Below are positions 9,893 to 21,438 of a stretch of 64,000 nt of DNA, piece after piece. The notes beneath the pieces are model-generated. The model saw nothing but the letters and a program-made list of their open reading frames with translations. It was not told where the DNA came from and searched no databases. Source of the DNA: Triatoma infestans (Eukaryota; Arthropoda; Insecta; Hemiptera; Reduviidae); the NCBI GenBank assembly GCA_011037195.1, contig JAAEAF010002533.1, positions 32,904 to 96,903 on the forward strand. The letters run 5' to 3'. Numbering within the stretch: position 1 is the stretch's first letter; each line of letters begins with the position of its first letter. Position numbers and translations under genes: made by a program.

Positions 9893-10790
9893 ATAAAGCC
9901 TGTGTATCTGTTGTCAATTTTAAGTCGATTGCTACGAATCAATTTGGCGAGACTGCTTGATGAAAATGAAATCTTGGCTCTCAAAGGTGGGAAAACAGAT
10001 ATTGGCCTACCAAAGCTCCTAGACTTTTGAAAATTTACTTTAACTGTCGGAATGCAAAAGAAGAGTCTATGGTTATGGGAGTAAACAGTGAGCAGATGAA
10101 CTGGTTGTTCAGAATAGGGACTATTTAATACTTATGATTAAATACTTAGTCAAGGACTGTAGTTCCAGGGTGCTAAAGATCAATTTCAGCAACACCGAGT
10201 ATTTGGTCGTAGGAGGATCAGGCAACGAAGAGGACCTCCATATTAGGAGAGTTGATAGATTCAAATATTTGGGTTCAGTATTCCATAAGGATGGCTCTTC
10301 AGACAATAATAGCAAGAGCTTAAAATGGTCGTAAAACCGTTCGTAAACTTGACTCTCTGAGTAAACTGTTTTGTGGAAGTGAAACGTGGACATCCCCAAG
10401 TGTCAAGCTCAAGAGCTAAAATCTGTAGAAATGGTTTCCGGCGTAGATCTGCCCACTTACGCGCAGATTAGAGAACTGAAATATGGAACATGTATAAAGG
10501 AAGGAAAAAACAAACAAACACAAAAACACACACAGACACACATTATACAGATCATCCGCTAAAGACATTTAATTTGTAATTACGACATCAAAACTAATTA
10601 CCCAGGGGAAAATCAACTTCACAAATTTTATACAATCCGCAATATTTCCTTTTATAGCTGTAAAGGAAGCGAAAATTTTAAAAGAAAAGGACGGAATTTG
10701 TTTCTTTTTATTTTTTATAAAGAGATATAGTATTTCCATATCATCAGCAGACTACTCTGTGAGCATGTTAGAAAAATAAGGGCGTTTTCT
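9893..10790 (+). repeat. Left arm of a ~0.9-kb inverted repeat (LINE RT fragment)
   Basis: Reverse-complement match to 12690-13588 along its whole length. On the plus strand it encodes a LINE reverse transcriptase fragment at 10121-10334 with TEYLVVGG and the FKYLGSVFHKDG box that follows the catalytic core in RTE-type LINEs. Frames close soon after. Bases 10510-10790 are non-coding sequence that is also part of the arm. The arm ends at the boundary of the gypsy pol fragment. Confidence 0.85.
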
Positions 10791-10798
10791 TTTGTCAA

Positions 10799-11771
10799 GG
10801 CACTTTTCAAGCTCTCAAATCCACCTTAATATCTCCACCTGTCCTAGCCTATCCAAATTTCGAGCATGAATTTATCCTTACTACGGATGCAAGTAATAAT
10901 TTTAAGCCAAAATATTAATGGCGATGAAAGGCGTTTGCTTCACGTGTGCTTAATGAAGCAGAATCCAAATACTGTACTACCGAACGTGAATTGTTAGCCA
11001 TCGTCTTTGGGTGTAAAACCTATAGATATATCTTGTATGGCTACAGATTTAAGGTAGTTACAGACCACGCAGCCCTCCAATGGCTCAAAAACATCAAAGA
11101 TAGCCACAATAAGCTCTTCCGTTGGAGCATGAAACTGGCAGAATTTGATTTTTATATAGAGCATCGTTCCGGCAAGAATATTGCACATGCGGACGCACTT
11201 AGTCGATACATAGGCTGCATTCAAGCCGAAACCGACGAATACTATCCAACGATAGACCTCCTGGAAGTCCTAGAACTTCAAAGTAATGACGCTGAATGTC
11301 AGAAGTTACTTCAAACACCCCACTATTCCTTAGACCAACAGGGTTTAATAGTGCATACTGTTGACAATTGCACGCTAGTGCCTAACTCTATGCGTGACAC
11401 CACCATGAGATTATTTCATAACAGTCCTCTCTCGGGACACTATGGTATTCATAAGACATATGACAGAATAAAAATGTTCTTTACTTGGCCAAATATTTCT
11501 GTTGATGTGCAAAACTATGTACAAACATGTCATAGTTGTGCTACTAATAAGTCGCATATTCCTCACAAACCTCCCTTAGGTGATTTTCAAGAGCCAACGA
11601 ACGTATTTCAGGCATTATCTATAAATGTAGTAGGTCCCATGGAAGTTTCCACTAATCCAGACACAGGTGAGGAATACAAATACATCCTCTCGCCATACTT
11701 TCAAGCCTCTACAACTGCAGATTACCTCCCAAATTTTTCGTGCCAAACAATTTCTCCAGGAGGGGGGATAA
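10799..11771 (+). pseudogene. pol: Ty3/gypsy pol fragment: RNase H and integrase N-terminus
   Basis: Begins in the connection between RT and RNase H (LISPPVLAYPNF, then ILTTDAS with the first RNase H aspartate). There are two in-frame stops near 10916-10928. An open stretch from 10946 carries the rest of RNase H: YCTTERELLAIV (with the catalytic E), VVTDHAALQWL (D), and HADALSRY (D) at about residues 80-90. An integrase HHCC zinc domain follows: SGHYGIHKT with both histidines and TCHSCA with both cysteines. Translation stops at 11776, before the integrase catalytic core, so protease, RT, the DDE core and any third ORF are missing. The 5' break coincides with the inner edge of the inverted repeat. 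Not autonomous. Confidence 0.9.
11755..11771 (+). promoter_or_regulatory. Polypurine tract for plus-strand priming
   Basis: CAGGAGGGGGGATAA immediately precedes the TGTAGTGG start of the 3' LTR, the position and composition expected for a gypsy polypurine tract. Confidence 0.75.
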
Positions 11772-12375
11772 TGTAGTGGAAGAACGAAATGGAAAAATAA
11801 TAGTTTTGTGAAAATTAGATAGTTCAAATAGTGTATTTAGTAATGGGGATAGAGTCAAGTACTGTAATTTGGGGTCATTGCTATTAGAGAAACAAAGGCA
11901 CAGGAATCCGTTAGGAAAATAACAATGCCACTTGGCCAACTGTTTGGTTTAAGAAAATCCCCCGTTAGAGAGGGCATTCCTTCAAGACAGTCTGCATTCT
12001 GCATTCAAAGCCAGAACACTTGCTTCAGGAATCGCTCTCTTAAACTCATACCAGTGATCGAGATTTGCCTTTATTCGAGATCATTTATTAAGAGACAGAG
12101 TTTTTTGGTAGACACCGAGGAAAACACATCAGCACTGTGCCAGTTTTAAGTTATAACATAAGAGTTTATTCCAACTAAATTCAATAAATTAATTAATATT
12201 GCTGTGTTATTGAATAACATTTAGATATCTTTAAAGAATATATTTAATTTAATCTACCAGTGTTTCCTTAGTTATTCTTATTACTTCTCTCTTAAGCATA
12301 TATACTTACAAGCCCTTTTACTAAACCGCTCGTGCTACTTACTACAAACATACAACACATCATAATAACATTTCA
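11772..12375 (+). mobile_element. 3' LTR of the gypsy fragment (LTR-A), copy 2
   Basis: Starts TGTAGTGG directly after the polypurine tract and ends ...ACATTTCA. It is the anchor that ties LTR-A to a gypsy element. It contains one copy of the ACTTGCTTCAGGAATCGCTC unit that is amplified in the copy at 60.7 kb. There is no matching 5' LTR in the window. Confidence 0.88.
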
Positions 12376-12689
12376 ATCATAAGGAAAAAAAACATTGGAA
12401 TGTATTTTTACTTAGCATTTCTATTCTTTTCTTTTTTTTTGGTTCATTTACTCACCAAGTTAATGAGACTTAATACTCATTAATAAAAAAACACGCTTAT
12501 TGTTTATAAAAGATTACGCAAGAGGTATGCCATTTTTCATGAAAAGTTACTAAACCAGGAAAAAAGTTTATAGCTTATGTAATCCTTTAAGCTGATCTAT
12601 TCAACTTGGGGAATTAAGCTTTACCACCTCATGATTTATAAACCAATGGCCTTAAAACACGTTATTTTGGGACTAAAAATGAACAAAAA
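12376..12689. other. Spacer between LTR and inverted-repeat arm
   Basis: About 310 bp of AT-rich sequence present only on this side of the inverted repeat. No gene or repeat recognised. Confidence 0.5.
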
Positions 12690-13588
12690 AAAAACGCCCT
12701 TATTTTTCTAACACGCTTACAGAGTAGTCTGCTGATGATATGGAAATACTATATCTCTTTATAAAAAAATAAAAAGAAACAAATTCCGTCCTTTTCTTTT
12801 AAAATTTTCTTTATAAAAGGAAATATTGCGGATTGTATAAAATTTGTGAAGTTGATTTTCCCCCGTGTAATTAGTTTTGATGTCGTAATTACAAATTAAA
12901 TGTTTTTAGCGGATGATCTGTATAATGTGTGTTTGTTTTTTCCTTCTTTATACATGTTCCATATTTCAGCTCTCTAATCTGCGCGCAAATGGGCAGATCT
13001 ACGCCGGAAACCATTTCTACAGATTTTAGCTCTTGAGCTTGTCACTTGGGAAGGGTCCACGTTTCATTTCCACAAAACAGTTTACTCAGAGAGTCAAGTT
13101 TAAGAACAGCTTTACGACCATTTTTAAGCTCTTGCTATTATTGTCTGAAGAGCCATCCTTATGGAATACTGAACCCAAATATTTGAATCTATCAACTCTC
13201 CTAATTATGTTCGCATCTGGAAAATGGAAGTCCTCTTCATTGCCTGATCAAATACATGCCTCTTCTCCTACGACCAAATACTCGGTCTTGCTGAAATTGA
13301 TCTTTAGCACCCAGGAACTACAGTCTTTGACTAAGTATTTAATCATAAGTATGAAATAGTCCCTATTCTGAACAACCAGTTCATCTGCTCACTATTTACT
13401 CCCATAACCATAGACTCTTCTTTTGCATTCCGACAGTTAAAGTAAATTTTCAAAAGTGTAGGAACTTTAGTAGGCCAATATCTGTTTTCCCACCTTTGAG
13501 AGCCAAGATTTTATTTTCATTAAGCAGTCTCGCCAAATTGATTCGTAGCAATCGACTTAAAATGGACCACAGATACACAGGCTTTGTC
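12690..13588 (-). repeat. Right arm of the ~0.9-kb inverted repeat
   Basis: Inverted copy of 9893-10790. Inner edges share the complement of AGAAAAATAAGGGCGTTTT; outer edges share AAAGCCTGTGTATCTG. A ~30-bp insertion or deletion near 13210-13240 and scattered substitutions show the arms have diverged. The LINE RT fragment here runs on the minus strand. Confidence 0.85.
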
Positions 13589-15689
13589 AGGGATGAAGAG
13601 GAAACAGCATAGCACGAACTGTATCAATATTGAAAGCTTTGGGTTTTTGATATTTTATCTTTTCGGATGGAAGAAATTGATGTCTTCAAGTCTTACTCAG
13701 AAGTTTCTATCCAGATTCCTAAGTCTAATCAAACTAATAAGTCTGGAGAGGGTATGAATGAAATAGTCCTATTGGGATCGCGTTGGCGTAGGCTAAACTA
13801 GATAACCCCCACAGAATCTAATCTAATCTTTATACAAAATTCTGGATCTTGCAAGCGGAGCTTGTTGCCCAAAATAGTAATTATTTTGACCACTGCTTCA
13901 CTTAGGGCATGTCTAATGCGCAATACATTACGTCAGTGGCGGTGCAGTGGTAGTAATAATAAGTATTTGCGTCACATTATTTCCTTTATTTTTATTTTTA
14001 ATTTTTTTATTTTCTTCCTTAAATTACAATAGGATACTTTCAAACCGAAGTAGCAAACAGGATGCTCCTCTCGATTCTAAAAAATGTCTACAGGAATTCT
14101 AAATTTGCTTCTAGGATTCCTTTTTTTTTTTTTATTTTTTCAATGTTTTGCGTCAACTAAAGAGAAATTTCTGCATGTTTATACAAATAACGGCTAAGCA
14201 TGATAACTATTCAGTTAATAATTTTACTTAATTAAATTCAGTAGAAAAAAAAAAAATGACGTAATATTAAGTAAATTTATTCTACACTACATAACATGAT
14301 GAGCAAACCCACCAATGCAATCAGTGCGTCCAAGTAATATGGCACAAATTCTTATCACCATAGTAACTAAACCGCTAGTAGAAACCTTCTCCTTAACCAG
14401 AGACCCAATTAAAGCAGCTTGTTACTAAAACCCAATCCACTATACACCGCTTCCAAACCCCTTTACCATCTTTCAACTTACTGCCTATATATACTAAAGT
14501 GAAGAAGACATCCACCCTTCTATCTGGGCACTAATCATGTATATCCTTGCCCTAATCCCCTTCCCCCTTAAACAAGAAGGACCTTGCCCAGGAAACTGTA
14601 GGAGTATTGGATAGTAGTGTCAGAAGGAAGGAAGTTCCTCAAGTAAGGAAGATATACTGAAATGAACTCAATTTCTTATACTCTATTAACAGCTATTGTT
14701 TCCAAAATGAGCAGTACAACTTCATCATATGATTAGGTTATCAAAGTCACAAGTTTCACAGCTAGAATTTAGCGAATAATTATATTACAAAATATTGTTA
14801 GTTTCTTCGAATAAGTCAATTAATTCTCCGGAATAACACTTAATATATTTATAATAAGGTTAAATGAATCCTGTACTTTCTTCAGTTTTTTCATAAGAAT
14901 ATTAATTTGAATATAAAATGCCATAATTTTATATTGTTTAAGAAGTTTATATTGTTTTCACATCTACCTTTTCCATTGGCCAGCTATAAAGAGGCACTTT
15001 AGTATTTCACGAAGCACCTGAAGCAGTAGATGTTAAGTACACATAACATTCTGACACTTGTTTGTAGATAACATCAAAGTTATCGATACAAGCTTGCGCA
15101 CAAGAAACTTGATTTTTCTTTGACAAACAATTCAAAAGTTTATCATGATTGAAAAATCAGTTTCTTCAAGATATGGATGATAAAAACGTTTCAGAATCTT
15201 TAGGAGAGATTGCCAGGGCCCAGAAAAGTTTCCTTAAGTTTTCTCTGTAGCAATAAAAGTGTCTTCTGGGGTAAAAGATTTGCTGTAAGATATTAAGGAA
15301 TCATGGAATTTCATATATCAGAATACTTCTAGGACGTTCTCTAAATCAGTTGTAACCACTTGTCATAATATTTGTCACTCCATAATCCATACGACATACA
15401 AGCTATGTAAGGACAGACACCAAAGCTATCCCCATCAACAGAAATATTACTGTTCCGAAGACCTCTCTCAAACCTGCCCAAGAATTATTATTTTTATTAA
15501 AACTGGAGAGCATTGTTCCATCTATTTGCTCACTTTTAAGTCACTCGAAAAATGATGAAACTATGTCAACTCACATATTCCTCGTATTAAACGTATTAAA
15601 CCGGACTCATAATACATAGTCCTTACTTTAAAGAACCAATATGCTCCTTGGGATATATTTTTTCTCTATATTTTGTCCTTGGTAACTCC
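13589..15689. other. AT-rich region with no recognisable gene
   Basis: About 2.1 kb without a supported coding region, RNA gene or repeat shared elsewhere in the window. Homopolymer-rich patches at 13985-14020 and 14120-14145. Confidence 0.55.
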
Positions 15690-15880
15690 ACAGGACGAGT
15701 TTAATGTAGTAGTTATGAGCATGAATTTTGTAACTGGGAGATCCCCCAGTTCGAGTCCCGCGGAAAAGTACTAAATTTAAATTAGTTTGGAAAAAAACGT
15801 TCCAGACCCCGTTTCTTCCGCCCTCATCCACAACACCTAATTTGTAGAAGGACGTTAAGCATGCCTGAAAAAAAAAGGTA
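15690..15880 (+). mobile_element. tRNA-related SINE (SINE3)
   Basis: A B box (AGTTCGAGTCC) within CCCCCAGTTCGAGTCCCGCG is preceded by a weak A-box-like AGTTATGAGCATG. It is followed by a short body ending GAAGGACGTTAAGC and an A-rich tail (15868-15878), an arrangement typical of tRNA-derived SINEs. Single copy in this window; no clear target duplication. Confidence 0.6.
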
Positions 15881-15899
15881 TTTTTTTATTTCCTTCCTT

Positions 15900-16505
15900 A
15901 TCATCCTCAACTAAGTCCGTTTATCTGTCTTTTACCTAGACAAACGATTAACATAAATCCTCATACTCGACTAAAACGAACTAAATTGATTTCACCATAC
16001 AGAATGTTAATATACTATTTCACAAATGCTCAAATCTTATATTATTCAACTTTATTCAAAAAAACAACTTTATTAATAACCCAAAAGGATATTCGGATTC
16101 TACGTCACTCCCATACCCACAAACCTCTATCGCAATCAATCTTTATAATTCAAAATCCCACGTATCCTAGTCATGACTTCCTTTTCTCACTTCTCTAATC
16201 TCACAATTCACATTGTTCTTAAAAATCCCTCTATCACCACCTTATCCAAATCCGCTACAAAAGTTCTATTCCAAATTATTCTCTCATTCAAATTCCCCAA
16301 TCCAAGCATTTCCTACTTCTACATTTTCCCCAGACAAGCAAGAGGTCTAAGGCGCTAAGGACATCGTCTGACGTTATACAGGCGCCTTATGTAGCATTAA
16401 ATTTAAGCATACATGCAAGAATGTGTGCCTCATTGTTCATTTTTTTGTTTACTTCTTGCATGTATTGTTCAGTCGTAAAAAAACTTAAATAAATAATTAA
16501 TTAAT
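15900..16505 (+). pseudogene. Jockey LINE 3' fragment
   Basis: Plus-strand remnant of a jockey C-terminus: YLDKRLT near 15935, then the IH.VLKIPSITTLSKSA-type block near 16200-16260 that aligns with the jockey C-terminal region seen at 1.8 kb. The 3' UTR ends TTGCATGTATTGTTCAGTCG followed by an A-rich (TTAA)n-like tail at 16470-16510. Multiple stops. It lies tail to tail with the next jockey copy. Confidence 0.7.
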
Positions 16506-16529
16506 TAATAAAAAATTTTGCAAATAAAA

Positions 16530-17830
16530 TTTATATCAAACATTAAATTAATTATATTCCTAATTGTTTTATTGAATAAAGAGGAGATATAAACAAAGAC
16601 GTGACGGTCATGAATGGTAGTTATCCAGCGACAACTACCATCAGTCTCGGCAGAAGTTCGCGAGGCCAACAACGTTTCAATCGCCTTGCAGGATTGCCTG
16701 GTGGTGGAGGAGAGGGTTTGAGCGAGAGGATTGGGATGAAGAGGGGAGTCTACTGTGGAATTTCTTGTACCGGAAGCTTTCCTATATCTTGGATAAAAGA
16801 AATCTTCAAATCTGTGTGGATTGTAAGGTGGAAACGTAATAAGGAGCATCGACTATGCGTTGGAGTATTTTGGACTGCAGGGTTTGTATTCTATTGAAAT
16901 TGCTACGTTTTGTGGTTCCGTAGAATTCTAGTCCGTACATCAAGATGGGTGCGAGAAGTGAAGTGTAGACTTGTTTTTTATTCTTTACAGTGAGTTTGGA
17001 GGTACGTATTTTTAAAGATTGTTACCTTAGTGCTTTTACTTCGAAGGATTGACGGTAAGACGCGTAGGAACCAAGTAAGGAACACTACAATAAGATCAAA
17101 CCTAGATACCATAGGAGGAAGTACTAAGAGAAAAAAGGATAAGATGGTATGGGCATTTGATGAGGATGGATGTAGGGAGAGTGGCTGGGACATGCTATGA
17201 GGCAAAAATGCAGGGACGACCGCGAAACATTTGGGAAGATGTGCTCAGAGAAGATTTTACAGCAAGGAGACTGGAATGGGCCAAGAGAGCTAAATTGACG
17301 AAGGACAGGAATAGTTGGAAGGCACAACTGAAAGCAATCTCTACACCATGAGATAGAAGAGATTTAGATTAATAATAATAAGAAGAAGAGTGAGTTTGGA
17401 GCATTTGTCAAGGAGTCTAGCAAGTAGTCTGAAACATTTGTTGAGGTAAGTCCGTTTAACTCTGGTGTGTGGGTTGCATTTTAGTCGCTTGCCTAGATAC
17501 ATACCAAGATAACGAACAAGGTTTGCTGGTGATAGGAGTGCTGAAAAGATAAACTGGAGGAAGAATTTTTTTTGTGTAAGGGGAACACAATATAATGGAA
17601 TTTGTTAGGGTTGATTTTCATCGTAGCGCTGTGCGATTACGGGATCATTATGAGAGGAAAGGTCTGCAGTGTCGTCAGCATAAGTATAAATAGTTGTGTT
17701 AGGATGTTCGGGGATATCAGCAGTATATAAGATATGAAGAATAGGTGCCAGGATGCTGCCTTGGGGCACCACCAGTTAGAATGGAATTAGTTAGGGAAGT
17801 GGAAGATTCTTGGGTGACTTGATAGGAAAG
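16530..17830 (-). pseudogene. Jockey LINE, interrupted by another LINE tail
   Basis: Minus-strand jockey RT. The catalytic box TYADDTA is encoded around 17671-17682, followed by remnants of the YLG block near 17500 and the C-terminal region at 16600-16960. An insertion of 387 bp (17002-17388) flanked by the 13-bp duplication AGTGAGTTTGGAG splits it. Several frameshifts; dead. Confidence 0.78.
17002..17388 (+). mobile_element. 5'-truncated RTE-like LINE tail nested in jockey
   Basis: The open stretch 17157-17351 encodes the C-terminal signature GRPRNIWEDVLREDF...EWAKRAKLTKDRNSW, typical of the end of RTE-type and related endonuclease-RT LINE proteins. Its 3' end is an (AAT)n/(AAG)n-like tail at 17370-17388. 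The 13-bp target duplication AGTGAGTTTGGAG is perfect (16989-17001 and 17389-17401). It is severely 5'-truncated, leaving only the last ~80 codons. Confidence 0.88.
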
Positions 17831-18957
17831 TTAATTATATTCAAATTAATTAATCACTTTCAATTATTTCAATTTTTGGCTCTGAGAAATCCTTTATTAA
17901 TTAAAAATCAAATTTATCTTTCTATTTTTTTTAATCAAAAACTTTATAGTCGCTGTCTTTTTATACAACATTACGTATAGTTCGGTTTATATATACACCC
18001 ACAACCTCGCACACATATATATATATATATATATATATGCATAAAAGAAATAGGACGTAAGCAGGCTGCGAAGTAATGTTTGGAAGATATATTACAAAAA
18101 TAAATAAAAATAGAAAGTAAAGAACTAAAGAAGCACAAGTGTCTCTTTATATTATAAAGAAATTTCTAATTCTTTTTATATCATAAACTTTGTAAATAAC
18201 AATTTAAATTGCAAGATTAGTATTATTATTAATTATTTAATGGAATTTAAGTTTAAAATTTATTATTAAAGCCATAAAACTTTTATACCTACTCTATTAC
18301 AATAAATATTTTGCAAACACGTTAAACCGTATTTTTTTTTTTTTTTTTTAGATTCTAGAGAATTCAATTCTAAAAATATGAAGACGAAAAGTACTGAAAA
18401 ATTAAAACAATTACGTTATTTGCTTCCCGTCATCATCGTCTCTGACACCTTAGAATAATATTTTGGCAGACTAACTTGTATCATAGATCAATCATCGAAA
18501 CTTAACTTGCTAATTTAATTACTAAAAAAAACTTAAATCCAAAACTGTTGATTCAAAATGCTCTATATAGATCAATCAGCTTATACAAATCTAAATTGTT
18601 AGACCTCTCATGGACATACAGAATTGTGGGTAAATGAGTTATCAAAAAAATCTCCAGTTTAGCCAGAGCCAGACTAAAATGTCCATGGCTTCATCAACAA
18701 TTCAAGAAACAAATTTTTTTGAACGGCTATTCTAGCCCATCAACAGAGATAATAGTTTCAAAAAAAGATATCGTTGTTTGTATACTGGCATTTCTTCAAG
18801 TAGGGGGGAGGCGCCACGATCTAATATTATAGGGTGAGTTGATCCCCTAAGGTGAGGTTTAATAGTGTGCAATTCGTTGTAATTCGCTCTGCAATAACTG
18901 AAATTTTTTAATGAAAAAATCTGCATTTTTTTCTAGCATAGTGAACTGAAGGGGTTC
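17831..18957. other. AT-rich non-coding stretch
   Basis: No gene recognised. Contains an (AT)n tract at about 18014-18040 and a poly(T) run at 18332-18349. Confidence 0.5.
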
Positions 18958-19058
18958 TTGTGGTTGGTTACGCAGAGGTGGAAAGCATCAGAGATATTTT
19001 CGTGAAAGCCTGCTTCTTTTTGTGGTCATCAACTAGTGTATCAACTAAATTTGCTCTG

Positions 19059-19229
19059 AGCAAGTCTATATTATTAAAATGTTTGACAAGAAAACATCAT
19101 GAAGCCCGCAAAACCGGTCGATGACCATATAAGAAGAAGCAAGCTATCATGGAAAATGCCTCTGATGAACGTGTTCTGTTTAGTGGTGATCATTGAGATT
19201 AGTTTTATTTTTAATAAAAACAACAAATT
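19059..19229. repeat. Left copy of a ~170-bp target site duplication
   Basis: Direct repeat of 20126-20294 with few mismatches, starting AGCAAGTCTATATTATTAAA and ending in AATAAAAACAA(C/G)AAAT. It flanks the LINE 19230-20125 exactly, so it is best read as an unusually long target duplication. It also contains a decayed hammerhead motif. Confidence 0.85.
19085..19118 (+). ncRNA. Decayed hammerhead motif (HHR1)
   Basis: Keeps CATC, CCGGTC and GATG, but helix II and part of the core are deleted (CATCATGAAGCCCGCAAAACC). Its duplicate lies near 20152-20185. Inactive. Confidence 0.65.
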
Positions 19230-20125
19230 TCCTGATTGATGAAGTACTAAAAGACTTTAAAAGACTTGCCCGAGAAACGAGATTAGGGTTCTGGAAATTA
19301 AGGCCGACAAGTTTCTCAATCCTAGCTTTCGCAGACGACCTGGTTCTCATAGCGGATAATGGAGAAAAACTACAAGAGAACATTAATATACTGACAGAAG
19401 AGCTCAAAAAGAGAAAGATGATAATTAACACCTCCAAAACTAAATGTATGACAGTGTCTAGGAGTGAAGAACAAGTACAAATAGAAATAGACGGAAAACG
19501 GATAGAACAAGTGTCTGTGTTTATATATCTGGGCGTGATGCTGAGTAAGAGCGGCAAAGTCAAAAATGAAATCAATGCAAGAGTAGATGCCGCAGAAAGA
19601 CTATTCTACGCAATAAACAGAAACTTTCTCAGTAAAAAGGAAGTAAGAAAGGACACAAAAATGGCAGTCTTCCGTTCGACCTTCGTTCCAACGCTGACGT
19701 ATGGAAGTGAATCATGGGCTCTAAGAGAAGCGGAACGTAGCCAACTCCAAGCCGCAGAAATGAGGTACTTAAGAAAAGTGGCAGGAAGAACCAGAAAAGA
19801 CAGAATCCGCAACACCACCATTAGAACCACGCTTAAAAGTGAACTAGTATCTCAAGTTATTGAGAGAGGTCAGCTACGATGGTTCGGACATGTGTGTAGG
19901 ATGCGTGATGAGAGGTACCCGAAGAAAGCATGCGAAACGCGAATGACTGGTAGAAGGCCCCGTGGAAGAAAGAGAATCATCTGGGAGGATAACCTCCGAG
20001 AGGCCATAACAAAAAGAGGGGTCAGATAGGAGGAGGCGAAAAACTTAGCCAGAGATAGGAAAAGATGGAGCTCCTTCTGCAAACCCCGACACCCATGAAG
20101 AGGTCTACGACTAAGTAAGTAAATA
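19230..20125 (+). mobile_element. 5'-truncated RTE-like LINE (RT core to C-terminus)
   Basis: The longest clean LINE reading frame on the plus strand: open to 20029. Counting from Met 19193, AFADDLVLIAD (catalytic RT box) is at residues 45-55, IINTSKTKCM at about 85-94, VFIYLGVML at about 110, a TYGSESWALR block at about 163, and the C-terminal LRWFGHVCRM...GRRPRGRKRIIWEDNL signature at about 230-270. A stop at 20027-20029 replaces what is usually a tryptophan; the frame then continues EEAKNLARDRKRW to about 20095. The 3' tail is (TAAG)n-like (20111-20125). The N-terminal endonuclease and RT fingers are missing. It sits between the ~170-bp direct repeats. Confidence 0.88.
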
Positions 20126-20294
20126 AGCAAGTCTATATTATTAAAATGTTTGACAACAAAACATCATGATGCCCGCAAAACCGGTCGATGACCACAAGAA
20201 GAAGCAAGCTATCACGGAAAATGTCTGTGATGAAGGTGTTCGGTTTAGTGGTGATCATTGAGATTAGTTTTATTTTTAATTAAAACAAGAAATT
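20126..20294. repeat. Right copy of the ~170-bp target site duplication
   Basis: See 19059-19229. It restores the right end of HHR1 copy 3. Confidence 0.85.
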
Positions 20295-21018
20295 AAAACA
20301 AGAAATGCCTTAAAACTGCTTTTTAATCAGAATCATCAAATTACATCAAAATAAATTGTAAAGGTTGGTAATTCTAATTGTCGGACAAATATATCATTAA
20401 TAAAAACAATATATATATTATAAAATTACTTTATATTTTTAATTTTATTTCAGTTGTGTAATAGTATATAAAAAAAAAATAAATCCCTAGATAATGACCC
20501 GCAAAGAGTTGAAACGTTGCGAATAATATGTATTTATAAAATCAAGTAATAAATACAATAATTAACAGGCTGTAATAAAGGTTTATGAACTTCACTACCC
20601 AACTTATAAATAAGTAACAACTAAAAGCCAAAAATTCAGCTACAATCTATAATTAACAAAATTATAAATAAAAATTTGTTGATAATTGATAAAGGTAATT
20701 TATTATCTATAATAGGTACTGTTAGACTTGTATAAAAATGGATGAAAAAATTTTACAAGATAAATAAGATAAAATAATTAACAAAATTATTAAACTGAAG
20801 CAGGGAAGTTGTTGTATCAAAAGTAGAGAATAAAAAGTATTCAGGAAGTATCACGAAAACTATAAAAATATTCTTTAAAGTTGGAATACTAAGTGCATAG
20901 ATATATATATAAACCTATCACTTTTTTTGTAACAATTTTCTGAAAAAAATTATTTCAGCCCCAACGTCAGCAACGCAAGCAAAATCACCACTCTTTGCAC
21001 GGTCACTCTATTCTCTGC
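20295..21018. other. AT-rich stretch with a Penelope-like 3' motif
   Basis: No coding region. Near 20490-20525 the sequence ATAATGACCCGCAAAGAG TTGAAACGTTGCGAAT resembles the GAAACGTTG-containing 3' end motif of Penelope-like elements, with no convincing helix II. Weak evidence. Confidence 0.35.
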
Positions 21019-21438
21019 ATACTGTAGTGGAAGAAGAAATGCAAAAATAAATAGTTTTGAAAAATATTTTAAGTGAAATAATTTTGGCAAAAATAATATA
21101 TTTTAGAGTCAAGTACTGTAATTTAAGGTTATTGCTATTAGGGGAGACAAAGGCACAAGATTCCGTTAAATTAATACAATGCCACTTGGCCAACTGTTTT
21201 GTAAGAGAAGGCATTCTTTCGAACAGTCTGCGTTCTGCCTTCTAACAAGAATAGTCTGGGCTAGACATTCAAAAGCACAACACTTGTTTTTCGCTCTCTT
21301 AGCATCAGTGCATATTATTAAGTTAATAATTTCTTTGCAAATAACTTGTAGTTATTATTTTAATAGAATATATTTATTGTTAGTAGTGGTTGACTACTTT
21401 CTTATTTCTGATACTTCACTCTCTCCTAAACATATATA

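Larger units (their letters stand above)
18958..20231. mobile_element. HHR1 foldback element, copy 3, carrying a nested LINE
   Basis: Left end GTGGTTGGTTACGCAGAGGT; the arm is followed by the family's middle and right arm (AAATTTGCTCTG...). A degenerate 10-bp target duplication, GAAGG(G/T)GTTC, flanks it (18948-18957 and 20232-20241). The right arm occurs twice because the LINE inside it generated a very long target duplication. Hammerhead motifs here are decayed. Confidence 0.75.

Noticed and set aside
11925..12149. 74-codon frame within 11.9-12.15 kb
   Set aside because: It lies wholly inside LTR-A and is closed in other LTR-A copies.
16370..16500. Possible independent promoter or gene end
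   Set aside because: It aligns with the 3' UTR and tail of jockey elements elsewhere in the window.
20490..20530. Possible third hammerhead family (GAAACGTTG motif)
   Set aside because: No pairing helix II and a damaged core; kept only as a weak Penelope-like trace.
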